Of a DNA stretch of 64,000 nt, positions 33,172 to 41,266 are shown piece after piece. Every line of letters starts with the position of its first letter. Within the stretch, counting starts at the first letter, position 1. The notes under the pieces are model-generated. The model made no database searches. It saw only the letters and a program-made list of their open reading frames with translations, and was not told where the DNA came from. A program made the translations under genes and the position numbers. The stretch is from the NCBI RefSeq assembly GCF_946479415.1, contig NZ_CAMLFY010000011.1, positions 4,850 through 68,849 of the forward strand. Direction: 5' to 3'. The stretch comes from an uncultured Shinella sp. GTDB taxonomy: Bacteria > Pseudomonadota > Alphaproteobacteria > Rhizobiales > Rhizobiaceae.

Positions 33172-33189
33172 CCGTACGCTTTCGTACGG
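33172..33189. promoter_or_regulatory. Palindrome between the ECF sigma and DUF6894 genes
   Basis: CCGTACG (33172-33178) and CGTACGG (33183-33189) are a perfect inverted repeat with a 4-base spacer in the divergent promoter region. A GGAAC at about 33216, followed 17 bases later by GTC, resembles the GGAAC-N16/17-GTT element read by EcfG-type sigma factors, in the orientation of the DUF6894 gene. Both are suggestive only. Confidence 0.4.
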
Positions 33190-33262
33190 AAGCCGCATGG
33201 AGCACGGAACATTTGCCCGCTTTGCTGGTCCGCACCGCACGCAGCAGGCAATCGAGGCGCCG

Positions 33263-33493
33263 ATGACCCATTACTTCTTTCACATCCGCAGCCGGAGCGA
33301 ACGGATAGAGGACCTGGAAGGCGGAGATTTCGACACGGTGAATGCGGCAATCGCAGAAGCACGGCTCGCCGCCCGCGAAATCCTTGCAGACGACTTGCGC
33401 AAGGGGCAGATGGACGAAGCGCGCCTGTTCGAAATCGTCGATAGCGGAGGGCGAGTCGTTGCTTGCCTGCCGTTCAGCGATGTCCTGACCTAG
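33263..33493 (+). CDS. DUF6894 family small protein
   Basis: The 76-residue protein starts MTHYFFHIRSRSERIED and shows the DUF6894 pattern: an N-terminal aromatic strand, a DLEGGDF turn, an Ala-rich helix (NAAIAEARLAAREILADD) and a final strand (ARLFEIVDSGGRVVACLPF). The family is abundant in Rhizobiales and has no assigned function. The start is ATG 33263, with GAGG upstream. It is divergent from the ECF sigma gene, and its stop overlaps the stop of the convergent Crp/Fnr gene by three bases. A second member lies at 36798-37046. Confidence 0.8.
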   Translation: MTHYFFHIRSRSERIEDLEGGDFDTVNAAIAEARLAAREILADDLRKGQMDEARLFEIVDSGGRVVACLPFSDVLT

Positions 33494-34212
33494 TCGCCCG
33501 TCATCGGCCCGATAAGGCGTTCGTATTCCTTTTCGCATTCGCCGTAGGCATCGCGCGCAAATGCCTCGAGTCCGGCCCTGTCGCGTACGATCACGATGCC
33601 GCGTTCGGAGTAGATCAGCTTCTTCCCTTCCAGCACGTGAAGTGCCGTCGTGACGCTTGGGCGCCGGACGGCGAGCATGATCGACAGGAATTCGTGCGTC
33701 AGACTGATATCCGCGCCGTCCGCCCGATCGTGACACATCAGGATCCAGCGCGCGAGCCGCTCGTCGATATGGTGTACGACATTGGATAGCGCCGTATAGG
33801 CATGCTGGACGGCGAGCGCCTGCGTATAGCGGGCGAAAAACCCCTGCACGTCGCGATCTTCCGCAAGCACGGTCTTCAACACTGAAACCGGAAGGCGATA
33901 GGCCTCACCCTGCATTTGCATGAAGACGGAGAAAGGATCGACATCCGTATCGAGGATCGTGGAGGTGGGACACATTCCATCCCTGCCGATGACCCCGATC
34001 TCGGTATGCTGCCCTTCGGGAGAGCGCACGACCACCGATGCAATGCCGCTTTCGAAGAAGTAGGCGTGCTCCATCGCCTGGTGAGGAGACGACAGCTGGA
34101 AGGAACGCGGAAGTTCCACCCATTCCAGTTGAGGGGCGAACCTTTCCAGACTGTTTTCCGGCAAACGCCGAAGCAGGTTGTTCCGAAACCTGCCCTGCCA
34201 AACGTCTGCCAT
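33490..34212 (-). CDS. Crp/Fnr-family transcriptional regulator (copy 1)
   Basis: The 240-residue protein has a cyclic-nucleotide-binding-like beta barrel (FFESGIASVVVRSPEGQHTEIGVIGRDGM) and a C-terminal helix-turn-helix with LTHEFLSIMLAVRRPSVTTALHVLEG. No N-terminal Cys cluster of the FNR type is present, so an oxygen-sensing iron-sulfur cluster is unlikely. The canonical cAMP-binding Arg/Ser set was not recognised. The start is set at ATG 34212; the upstream ribosome site is weak and the frame is open to 34290. A paralogue lies 152 bases further along on the same strand. Confidence 0.85.
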   Translation of the reverse strand: MADVWQGRFRNNLLRRLPENSLERFAPQLEWVELPRSFQLSSPHQAMEHAYFFESGIASVVVRSPEGQHTEIGVIGRDGMCPTSTILDTDVDPFSVFMQMQGEAYRLPVSVLKTVLAEDRDVQGFFARYTQALAVQHAYTALSNVVHHIDERLARWILMCHDRADGADISLTHEFLSIMLAVRRPSVTTALHVLEGKKLIYSERGIVIVRDRAGLEAFARDAYGECEKEYERLIGPMTGD

Positions 34213-34363
34213 CCAATAACAATCCCAAGCGGTTCGGTGACCGCATATGTGCCAGCGGCGACGGTCTTCCTGAAGTCGATGGTCGTCCATCTATGATCAT
34301 AAAATCAGCGAGACAACCCGTGCGGAGGCGTCGGTACGGTAGCGGACAGACGCGGGTGCTGTT

Positions 34364-35062
34364 CTAAGCTGCGCATTTGAAAAGACGGGCATATTCCCGC
34401 TCGCTTCCGCCATAGGCATCAGCCGCGAACGCTTCCAGCGCAGCACGGTCGCGCACGATAATGGTTCCGCGGTGCGCGTAGATGAAGCCGTGGCCTTCGA
34501 GCACGTGAAGGGCGTTCGTCACGCTCGCGCGACGCACCGCCAGCATGATCGCCAGGAACTCGTGCGTCAGGGCCAGCCGGTCGCCATCCAGCCGGTCGTG
34601 GCACATCAATATCCAGCGCGCGAGACGCTCATCGACGGAGTGTACGGCATGCGAAAGCGCACTGAAGGCGATCTGGCTGGAAAAGGCATGTGCCCAGCGC
34701 AGCATGACGCTTCGCATGGCGGGACGGTCATCCATAAGCTGAACGAGGTCCTCCCTTGGAAGGCGCCAACCGCGTCCCGTGACCTGTATGACGGTCCGGT
34801 AAGGGTTGCGATCAGCCCCCAAAATGGCCGAGGCCGGCGACATGCCTTCCCGTCCGATGACACCGATTTCCGCCTGGTTGCCCTCAGGTGAAACCACGAC
34901 GGTGGATATGATGCCGGCAACGGGGAAATAACAGTGAATGGCCGGTGTGCCGGGCATGGAGAGTTCCAGCCCCTGCGGAAGCTCCATCTCCAGCAGATGC
35001 GGAAACAGGAACGCCTGGTCGTCCCGCGCAAGTGCCGCCAGAAGCTGGTTTTGCATGATCAT
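34364..35062 (-). CDS. Crp/Fnr-family transcriptional regulator (copy 2)
   Basis: The 232-residue protein is a paralogue of the neighbouring 240-residue regulator. It shares HSVDERLARWILMCHDRLDG and LTHEFLAIMLAVRRASVTNALHVLEGHGFIY in the DNA-binding half, and a sensor barrel with VAGIISTVVVSPEGNQAEIGVIGREGM. The N-terminal part again lacks FNR cysteines. ATG 35062 has GAGGAG eight bases upstream. The near-identical recognition region suggests overlapping target sites for the two proteins. The divergent HWE kinase gene begins 187 bp upstream. Confidence 0.87.
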   Translation of the reverse strand: MIMQNQLLAALARDDQAFLFPHLLEMELPQGLELSMPGTPAIHCYFPVAGIISTVVVSPEGNQAEIGVIGREGMSPASAILGADRNPYRTVIQVTGRGWRLPREDLVQLMDDRPAMRSVMLRWAHAFSSQIAFSALSHAVHSVDERLARWILMCHDRLDGDRLALTHEFLAIMLAVRRASVTNALHVLEGHGFIYAHRGTIIVRDRAALEAFAADAYGGSEREYARLFKCAA

Positions 35063-35249
35063 GGCTCGGCTCCTCGCCGCGCGTCTTCGAAGAGGACGAT
35101 ATAGTGCGCCACTCCGAAAAGGCGACGTTCTGGCCACCAGTTCTCAGCCTCCCAATCGCGTACGGTAATTGACCGAAGTCTGACGGCCTCACGAATGGGT
35201 GGACAGGCGCCGGTCTGCGGATAAGATTGCCGAAGCATTGAGGGGACGG

Positions 35250-36791
35250 ATGGTGCTGCGAGGGCTGAACCTCCAATTCACGCTGGCAAAAGCAGCCGCG
35301 ATGATCATCGTGGCGATGTTCGTTTCGCTGCTTCTCATGCTTGGCCTGTGGCTCAACACGAGCTATCGGGATGCGGTCCGCCGCACCGAGGAACGGGCAA
35401 TCGCGGCCTCCAAGATCGTTGCGACCAACGCATCGCTCATCGATTCCGTCGCGCGCCAGGCCCTGCAGCGCATCGATGAAACGCTTGGCGAGAACCTGGT
35501 GCCGCCGATATCCGACACTGTGCGCAATATCAACGAGGCGGTTGCCGACCTGCCGGGCCAGGTGAAGGCCTATGTGGTCGATGAAAAGGGCCTGACCCTT
35601 TACTCCACCGACCCGATGATCAAGCCGATCAGCATCATCGACCGTCCCTATTTCTCGGAGCTGGCCAAGGGCGCCCGGCAGCATATTTCCAGCCTCCTGA
35701 TCAGCCGCCTGAACGGCGAGCAGATCTTTGCCTTCAGCCGCAGGCTGGAGCGGAACGGCCGGTTCGCCGGTGCGGCCGTCGTGTCCTTCGAGGTCAAGGT
35801 TCTCCGCGAGGTCTGGGAAGCCGTCGATCTCGGACCGAACTCGACCGTCAGCTTCATTCGGTCGGATGGCCAGCTCGTCGCCCGTTATCCGCTTGCCGAA
35901 GGCCCGCTCGACATGAGCAACTACGTGCTTTTCACGGATTATCTCCGCAAAGCTCCGGCCGGCACCTATGACGCGATCTCGCCCGTCGATGGCGCGCATC
36001 GCGTCGTCGCCTATCGGACCGTCGATGACACAGGGCTTATCGCACTGGCCTCGGCCGATTACGATTTCGGGATCCAGCGATTCTGGCGCGATGTCGCGGT
36101 GGCGATTTCCGTGTTGATCCTCGCCAGCATCAGCCTTCTGGCCGCCGGGCAGTGGATACGGCACCTCCGGCAGCGTGACGCGGCACAGTCGCAATTGCTC
36201 CGGAATGCACTTGCCGACAACCAATTGCTGCTTCGCGAGGTTCACCACCGCGTCAAGAACAACCTCCAAGCCGTCCAGAGCATCATCCAGCTCCAGCGCC
36301 TGCCGGCGGACATCCAGCAAGCGCTGGGCGAGCGGATTTCCTCGATGGTCGCGGTCCATGAGCAGATTTACCGGCACGACGAATTCGCCCGGCTGCGTGC
36401 GCGCGACCTGTTGACTTCGGTGGTGGAAAAACTGGTGACGGCCTATGGCGCGCCTGTCAGCGTCGATTATGACATCGACGAGATCACCGTTACGGCCGAC
36501 AACGCGACGCCGCTAGCACTGCTGACCAGCGAAATCATCACGAACATCCTGAAATATGCCTTTCCGGACAGGCACCAGGGACGGATTTCCATTGCGCTCA
36601 AGGGCATCGGAGGACGCCGCGTCCGCCTGACGATCCGCGACGATGGCATCGGCTTTGATCCGCAGACCGTGCATCAAGGCATGGGAAGCCGGCTTATCAA
36701 AGGGGTTGTCCACCAATTGAACGGCACATTTACCATCGACGGGAGCGAGGGAACGACCTTCACCGCAGAATTTGAGGTCGCCGATCTCTGA
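35250..36791 (+). CDS. Membrane sensor histidine kinase (HWE/HisKA_2 type, dCache sensor)
   Basis: The 513-residue protein has two transmembrane helices (AAMIIVAMFVSLLLMLGLWL near residues 14-34 and VAISVLILASISLLAAG near residue 300) that bracket a periplasmic dCache-like domain (STDPMIKPISIIDRPYFSEL). The cytoplasmic part has LLREVHHRVKNNLQAVQS with the phosphoacceptor His and an ATPase domain ending in RDDGIGFDP. Kinases of this class often feed the general stress response in Alphaproteobacteria. ATG 35250 has GAGGGG upstream; GTG 35199 would add 17 residues. No response regulator gene is adjacent. Confidence 0.9.
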   Translation: MVLRGLNLQFTLAKAAAMIIVAMFVSLLLMLGLWLNTSYRDAVRRTEERAIAASKIVATNASLIDSVARQALQRIDETLGENLVPPISDTVRNINEAVADLPGQVKAYVVDEKGLTLYSTDPMIKPISIIDRPYFSELAKGARQHISSLLISRLNGEQIFAFSRRLERNGRFAGAAVVSFEVKVLREVWEAVDLGPNSTVSFIRSDGQLVARYPLAEGPLDMSNYVLFTDYLRKAPAGTYDAISPVDGAHRVVAYRTVDDTGLIALASADYDFGIQRFWRDVAVAISVLILASISLLAAGQWIRHLRQRDAAQSQLLRNALADNQLLLREVHHRVKNNLQAVQSIIQLQRLPADIQQALGERISSMVAVHEQIYRHDEFARLRARDLLTSVVEKLVTAYGAPVSVDYDIDEITVTADNATPLALLTSEIITNILKYAFPDRHQGRISIALKGIGGRRVRLTIRDDGIGFDPQTVHQGMGSRLIKGVVHQLNGTFTIDGSEGTTFTAEFEVADL

Positions 36792-36797
36792 AGCCTG

Positions 36798-37046
36798 TCA
36801 AAGCTGTTGTGCGCCGTGAGGTATGGCCTCGAGAACGAGACGAAATGTCAGGATCGGCACACGATTGGCGTCCTGTAGCTCCACCGATATGCTGTCGATC
36901 GGCTCGTTGGGGAGGCCGTCGATCGCCATCTCCGCAAGAAGCGTCCTGGCCTCTTCCTTCGCCCGGGCCAGATCGGGAAACTCGAAACCGCGATCCGGCT
37001 GGAGCACACCATCCTGATCCTGGATCTTGAAATAATACCGCTCCAT
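36798..37046 (-). CDS. DUF6894 family small protein
   Basis: The 82-residue protein starts MERYYFKIQDQDGVLQ and has the family layout: aromatic N-terminal strand, Asp/Gly turn, helix (ARAKEEARTLLAEMAIDGLP) and C-terminal strands (SISVELQDANRVPILTF). GGAGG stands seven bases before ATG 37046. It is convergent with the HWE kinase gene, separated by six bases. Its function is unknown; it is the second DUF6894 member in this 5-kb regulatory cluster. Confidence 0.78.
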   Translation of the reverse strand: MERYYFKIQDQDGVLQPDRGFEFPDLARAKEEARTLLAEMAIDGLPNEPIDSISVELQDANRVPILTFRLVLEAIPHGAQQL

Positions 37047-37140
37047 ATCGCCGCCTCCACGCCTTTGGCTGATCAATGGAGTTGGGCACCAAACGTTCCA
37101 CGCCGTTCAAAGGACAGCGTTTGGAACACCTCTAACAGCG

Positions 37141-37683
37141 TTAGATCGGCTTGCTGAGATAGCGGGACCCTCGCACCGCAAAGCGCCACGGGTGGTCGAC
37201 AGCCTTGCTGATGCCGATGCGGACACCACTTATTGAAGGAACGGGTTCGAACGGCGGGCTTAGGGAGAAAGGGGATGCAAGACCGGAAAGTCCGTTCATG
37301 CTGCCCGTGACGCCGAGTGCCTTGCACAGATTGCCTGGCCCGGCGCAAAGCTTGCGGATCGCCGTCACCCCGCGGCGCGCCATCATTTCGTCGAGCCCGT
37401 CCGTTGGTTCCAGCGCGCGAATGAGCACCGCACTGCCCCGCTCGCAGACGAAATTCAGGCACCAATGCAGACCGTAGGAGCGATAGACATAAACCCTGCC
37501 CGGCTCGCCGAACATGGCGGCATTTGCAGGCGTTTGTCCGCGAAAACTGTGAGAAGCCGCGTCATCCTGGCGATAGGCCTCGGTTTCCACGATGAGCCCG
37601 CCAATGCCATCGACCAGCAGGCAGGCTCCGAGGAGTTCAGCCGCAACCAAAACAGCGTCCCGCGCGAAGAAACTCTCATCCAT
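37141..37683 (-). CDS. 3-methyladenine DNA glycosylase (AAG/MPG type)
   Basis: The 180-residue protein matches the alkyladenine glycosylase family: ELLGACLLVDGIGGLIVETEAY with the catalytic Glu, SHSFRGQTPANAAMFGEPGRVYVYRSYG for base binding, and AGPGNLCKALGVT near the C terminus. It removes alkylated purines such as 3-methyladenine and hypoxanthine, starting base excision repair. The length is typical for bacterial members. It stands alone between the DUF6894 gene and a small plus-strand gene. Confidence 0.93.
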   Translation of the reverse strand: MDESFFARDAVLVAAELLGACLLVDGIGGLIVETEAYRQDDAASHSFRGQTPANAAMFGEPGRVYVYRSYGLHWCLNFVCERGSAVLIRALEPTDGLDEMMARRGVTAIRKLCAGPGNLCKALGVTGSMNGLSGLASPFSLSPPFEPVPSISGVRIGISKAVDHPWRFAVRGSRYLSKPI

Positions 37684-37891
37684 TCTGCTGGCCTGCTCCT
37701 GCCCACCGAGGCACTAAAGAGCCGGCCGGTCCTCCGAAGCCGACGCTTGTGCGTGATCTCGGCAGCTTTACTGTAAAGCGATCCACCTGAACATCGTCGC
37801 CCGCCACCGATGGCGCGGCATCGCCGGACGCAACGCTCGCGCAAGGAATTTGCTTCAGATTTCGCAACCAATGTTTTGCAGGAGAAATGCC

Positions 37892-38107
37892 TTGGACGCA
37901 CAAACGGGTGTCTTCACATCGAGCACGGAACGCGCAGCGTGGATTATCGCCGCACGGCACCTGGCCCGCGGTCAGAAGGACCCGGTTCTGATGATCGTCG
38001 AGGGCATCGAGGAAGAGCGCAGACGGTGTGTCGAACTGCTCCAGGCTGCGACCGGCGAGAGCGCGGACATTCCCACCTTCATCGCCGATCCCGATCAGCA
38101 ATGGTGA
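37892..38107 (+). CDS. Small hypothetical protein (TTG start)
   Basis: The frame encodes 71 residues from TTG 37892, chosen because AGGAGA lies seven bases before it; ATG 37871 or 37850 would add residues but lack a site. The sequence has helices such as STERAAWIIAARHLARG and VLMIVEGIEEERRRCVELLQAATGE. No domain was recognised. The acidic, well-ordered helix pattern and the ribosome site argue for a real gene. Confidence 0.5.
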   Translation: MDAQTGVFTSSTERAAWIIAARHLARGQKDPVLMIVEGIEEERRRCVELLQAATGESADIPTFIADPDQQW

Positions 38108-38158
38108 TTGGCCGGTAGCGCCTATAGCCAAATCCAACGACCGACATTGGTCACGCCT

Positions 38159-38881
38159 TTATCCTTCCCCAAGATTTTTGCGCGTGAACAGTTGAACGAG
38201 ATCAACCGCCTCATGGGGCTTGGCGTTCAGCTGAAGGTGGCTTTCGATGTGTTTGAGATGGAGCGTCATCATCCACGCTGCTTTCTCTGCGTCTCGGGTC
38301 TGGAAAGAGCCGACGATTGCCGCATGGTCGTCGTCCCGGCAATTGGTGAGGCCCGGCGCGCCGAAAAGGCCGATGATCAGCGAGGTCCGCGTCACGAGTT
38401 CCTTTATCGTGCGGATCAGGATGGCGTTGCCCGCTATCTGCGCAAGCATGGTGTGGAACTGGCCTGACAAGCGAATCGCGTCGTGCCGATGCCGCTCCTT
38501 GTGCGCGACATATTCCATTTCCAGCAAGCGGCTGAGCTCGGCAATATCGTCCTCGCTGGCGCGCTGGACGGCAAGCCGCGTGATATTCGGCTCCAGCGCA
38601 AGGCGCGCCTCGAACACCTCGCGCGCCTGATCCGGGGTGGGCGAGGCAACGAAAGCGCCGCGATTGGCATGAAGCTCGACAACCTCGCGGCTGGCCAGAA
38701 GCAGAAGAGACCGGCGGATGCGCATGCGCCCGACGCCGAAAGCCTCACACAGCGCCGACTCAGAGAGCTTTGTTCCCGGCGGCAATCTCTGCTCGACGAC
38801 GGCGTCGAAAATACGCTCGACGATATCGCCTTCGTCGACGTCATCAGCCTCGATCAAACTTTCCCGACCCAAGTCAACCAC
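38159..38881 (-). CDS. GntR-family regulator with FCD sensor domain (upstream copy)
   Basis: The 240-residue protein has a GntR winged helix (LPPGTKLSESALCEAFGVGRMRIRRSLLLLASREVVEL) and an FCD domain whose histidines (SGQFHTMLAQIAGN, HLKHIESHL) probably bind a metal and ligand. It is divergent from the ABC transporter gene cluster beginning at 39107 and is similar in layout and in the FHTLLAQ region to the GntR protein encoded at the far end of that cluster. The gap contains 22-base-spaced direct repeats suited to a GntR dimer. I infer that it controls the transporter genes. Confidence 0.9.
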   Translation of the reverse strand: MVDLGRESLIEADDVDEGDIVERIFDAVVEQRLPPGTKLSESALCEAFGVGRMRIRRSLLLLASREVVELHANRGAFVASPTPDQAREVFEARLALEPNITRLAVQRASEDDIAELSRLLEMEYVAHKERHRHDAIRLSGQFHTMLAQIAGNAILIRTIKELVTRTSLIIGLFGAPGLTNCRDDDHAAIVGSFQTRDAEKAAWMMTLHLKHIESHLQLNAKPHEAVDLVQLFTRKNLGEG

Positions 38882-38931
38882 CGCATCACCTCGACATGCG
38901 TAATCTACTGCACTCTCTTCCTAAATAGGGC

Positions 38932-38975
38932 CGATTTCATCGACCAACAAGCACGATTTCGTCGATCAAATGATC
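38932..38975. promoter_or_regulatory. Direct repeats upstream of the transporter operon
   Basis: CGATTTCATCGACCAA (38932-38947) and CGATTTCGTCGATCAA (38954-38969) differ at two positions and start 22 bases apart, so they face the same side of the helix. A GATCA-AA-TGATC palindrome overlaps the second (38964-38975). They lie between the divergent GntR gene and the SBP gene and are the best candidates for its operator. Confidence 0.6.
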
Positions 38976-39106
38976 ACGCGTTGTACACGGCCACTTGACA
39001 AGATTGTTAACAATACATTCAATGCCCTGGCCAAGGCCGAAACGTGGCCGCCCTCGCGGCCCTTTCGCCACCAGAAAATAAATCAATGGCCCAGAGGAAG
39101 AACAAC

Positions 39107-40294
39107 ATGCACAAGCGTACATTCCTGAAGTTTTCCGCCCTCGCCGCAGCAACTTTCCTGTCCCTGCCGCTGATGGCGCACGCAGAGAACGCCAAGCTGA
39201 AGATCGGCTTCGTCGGCGTCACGTCCGGCCCGGCGGCGGCCTGGGGCATTTCCAACCAGCGTTCGATGGAAGCCCGCGCCGCGTGGCTGAACGAACTCGG
39301 CGGCGTGAAGATCGGCGACAAGACCTACGACATCGAGATCGTGCCCTTCGACGACCAGAAGGACCCGAAGCGCGCCATCGCCGGCATGGAAAAGATGGCA
39401 CAGGACGGCGTGCACTATGTCGTCGGCCCGAATGTCGATGACGGCGCGGCAGCGGTGCGCCCGGTCGCCGAGCACAACGGCATCATGTATTTCCCTTACG
39501 CTTTCCCGAAAGAGCTTTTCACCGCACCGGCATCGAACGCGATCCTCGGCATGGTGGCAAACTACCAGTCTGGCCCGGCCATCTACAAATACCTCAAGGA
39601 AAACAAGGGCGTGAAAAAGGTGGCTTTCGTTGCCGCCAACGAATCCGACCCGCTTAGCCAGCGTGAATCCGGCATTGCAGCCGCCGAGGCGCTGGGCCTT
39701 GAAGTGGTGTCCGGCAACGTGACCTATCAGGTGGACACGACCGACTTCACGCCGGTCCTGCTGCCCGTCATCCAGGCCTCGCCCGACCTCCTCGTTCTCT
39801 CGGGCGTCTCCCCGGCCAATGCGCCGCAGCTCATCCGTTCGGCCCGCGAACTCGGCTATACCGGCTTCATTTCCACGGAAACGGGACAGGATGCGACCGT
39901 TCTGCAGGAAGGTGCAGGCGAACTTGCCGAAGGCTTCATCTCGGTCGGTGGCGCGTCCACGCCGGAACTCGCCAGCGACACGATGAAGGAATTCGTCGAC
40001 CGCTATACGAAGATGTTTGGCGAGTACAACGACGAGTCCAACACCAAGGTCTACGCTCTCGAATACATCATCGAGACGCTGAAGGCGAACCCGGCCGCCA
40101 TCGACAATGTCGAGGAATACAAGAAGACCATGGACACGTTCGAAGCGCCGAACCCCTTCATGAAGGGCGATGCCAAGCTGCGCTATGTCGGCATGACCTC
40201 CTTCGGCCAGAAGCGTCAGGTCTCCGTTCCGCTCGTCGTGAACGAATACAAGGGCGGCAAGTTCGAGACGATGTTCGTCGGCCAGGTCGACTGA
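39107..40294 (+). CDS. Branched-chain-type ABC transporter substrate-binding protein
   Basis: The 395-residue protein has a signal peptide ending MAHA before ENAKLKIGFVG. The mature protein is a type I periplasmic binding fold of the LivJ/LivK (PF13458) family, with GPAAAWGISNQRSME, PFDDQKDPKRAIAGMEKM and YVVGPNVDDGAAAVRPV. ATG 39107 is preceded by AGAGGAAG. It supplies ligand to the two permeases and two ATPases that follow. The neighbouring racemase suggests a hydantoin, amino-acid or related cyclic amide ligand, which is not proven. Confidence 0.92.
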   Translation: MHKRTFLKFSALAAATFLSLPLMAHAENAKLKIGFVGVTSGPAAAWGISNQRSMEARAAWLNELGGVKIGDKTYDIEIVPFDDQKDPKRAIAGMEKMAQDGVHYVVGPNVDDGAAAVRPVAEHNGIMYFPYAFPKELFTAPASNAILGMVANYQSGPAIYKYLKENKGVKKVAFVAANESDPLSQRESGIAAAEALGLEVVSGNVTYQVDTTDFTPVLLPVIQASPDLLVLSGVSPANAPQLIRSARELGYTGFISTETGQDATVLQEGAGELAEGFISVGGASTPELASDTMKEFVDRYTKMFGEYNDESNTKVYALEYIIETLKANPAAIDNVEEYKKTMDTFEAPNPFMKGDAKLRYVGMTSFGQKRQVSVPLVVNEYKGGKFETMFVGQVD

Positions 40295-40319
40295 TCAGAG
40301 CCTAGGCACACATGAGACA

Positions 40320-40359
40320 GGGGATCCGGGCGGCGCCAAGTCGTTCGGCCGGATTTCCC
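40320..40359 (+). other. Intercistronic stem-loop after the binding-protein gene
   Basis: GGGGATCCGG at 40320 pairs with CCGGATTTCCC ending near 40359 (one bulge and one G-T pair) between the binding-protein gene and the first permease gene. The position suits partial termination or mRNA stabilisation that keeps the periplasmic protein in excess. Confidence 0.45.
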
Positions 40360-40392
40360 TTTGCCTGAACGTCCTTCCATTGGAGGCTCACG

Positions 40393-41262
40393 ATGGAACA
40401 GATAATTGCAAACGGTCTCTATCTCGGGGCGCAATATGCGTTGATCGCCCTCGGATTGACCTTGATCTTCTCGCTGATGAACGTGCTCAATTTCGCCCAC
40501 GGGCAGATGTACGTCTTCGGCGGCTTCGTCACCTATACGGTCGTCGTCCAGCTCGGCCTGCCTTTCGTCGTCGGCCTTTTCGCATCCGCGGTGGTGCTCG
40601 CGATCATGGGGGCGGCGATCGAGAAATTCCTGTTCGCGCCGGTCGTGCGCCGCTCCAAGCGCGATGAATCGACCATGCTGCTGGCAGCCGGCGTCGCCTT
40701 CTTCCTCGATGCCGTGATCCTGCTCTTTTTCGGCGAAAAGCAGCGCGGCGTGCCGAAGGTCGTCAACGGCGTGCTCAACCTCGATATGCGCATCATCATG
40801 CCCTATGACCGCATCCTGATCGGCGTGCTCGCCATCCTGCTGATCGTGGTCTTCATCGGCTTCATGAACTACTCCAAGACCGGCCGCGCCATGCGGGCGC
40901 TCGCCCAGGACAAGATGGCCGCGCAGCTGATGGGCGTGAACGTCGCCCGCTACTCGATGATCGGCTTTGCGCTCGGCGCGATGCTGGCCGGCCTCGTCGG
41001 CGGCCTTCTCGTCACCATCACCGGCGTCAATCTCGGCATGGGCGGCCCGACTTCGGTCAAGGCCTTCCTGATGATCATGATCGGCGGCGCGGGTGTGATC
41101 TCCGGCGCGATCGCCGGCGGCTTCATCCTCGGCATGATGGAGAGTGTCGGCCTGACCGTGCTGTCGGCCTATGGCGATATCACTTACCTCGTCATCTTCG
41201 CCACGTTGATGGTTTTCCTCGCCGTCCGCCCGCAGGGGCTGATGGGCAAGCCGTGGGGTTAA
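40393..41262 (+). CDS. Branched-chain-type ABC transporter permease (LivH-like)
   Basis: The 289-residue inner-membrane protein has about eight hydrophobic segments and matches LivH: YLGAQYALIALGLTLIFSLMNVLNFAHGQMYVFGG at the N terminus and a cytoplasmic RAMRALAQDKMAAQLMGVN loop that contacts the ATPase. It forms the channel with the LivM-like protein encoded four bases downstream. The substrate is set by the upstream binding protein. Confidence 0.94.
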   Translation: MEQIIANGLYLGAQYALIALGLTLIFSLMNVLNFAHGQMYVFGGFVTYTVVVQLGLPFVVGLFASAVVLAIMGAAIEKFLFAPVVRRSKRDESTMLLAAGVAFFLDAVILLFFGEKQRGVPKVVNGVLNLDMRIIMPYDRILIGVLAILLIVVFIGFMNYSKTGRAMRALAQDKMAAQLMGVNVARYSMIGFALGAMLAGLVGGLLVTITGVNLGMGGPTSVKAFLMIMIGGAGVISGAIAGGFILGMMESVGLTVLSAYGDITYLVIFATLMVFLAVRPQGLMGKPWG

Positions 41263-41266
41263 GGTC

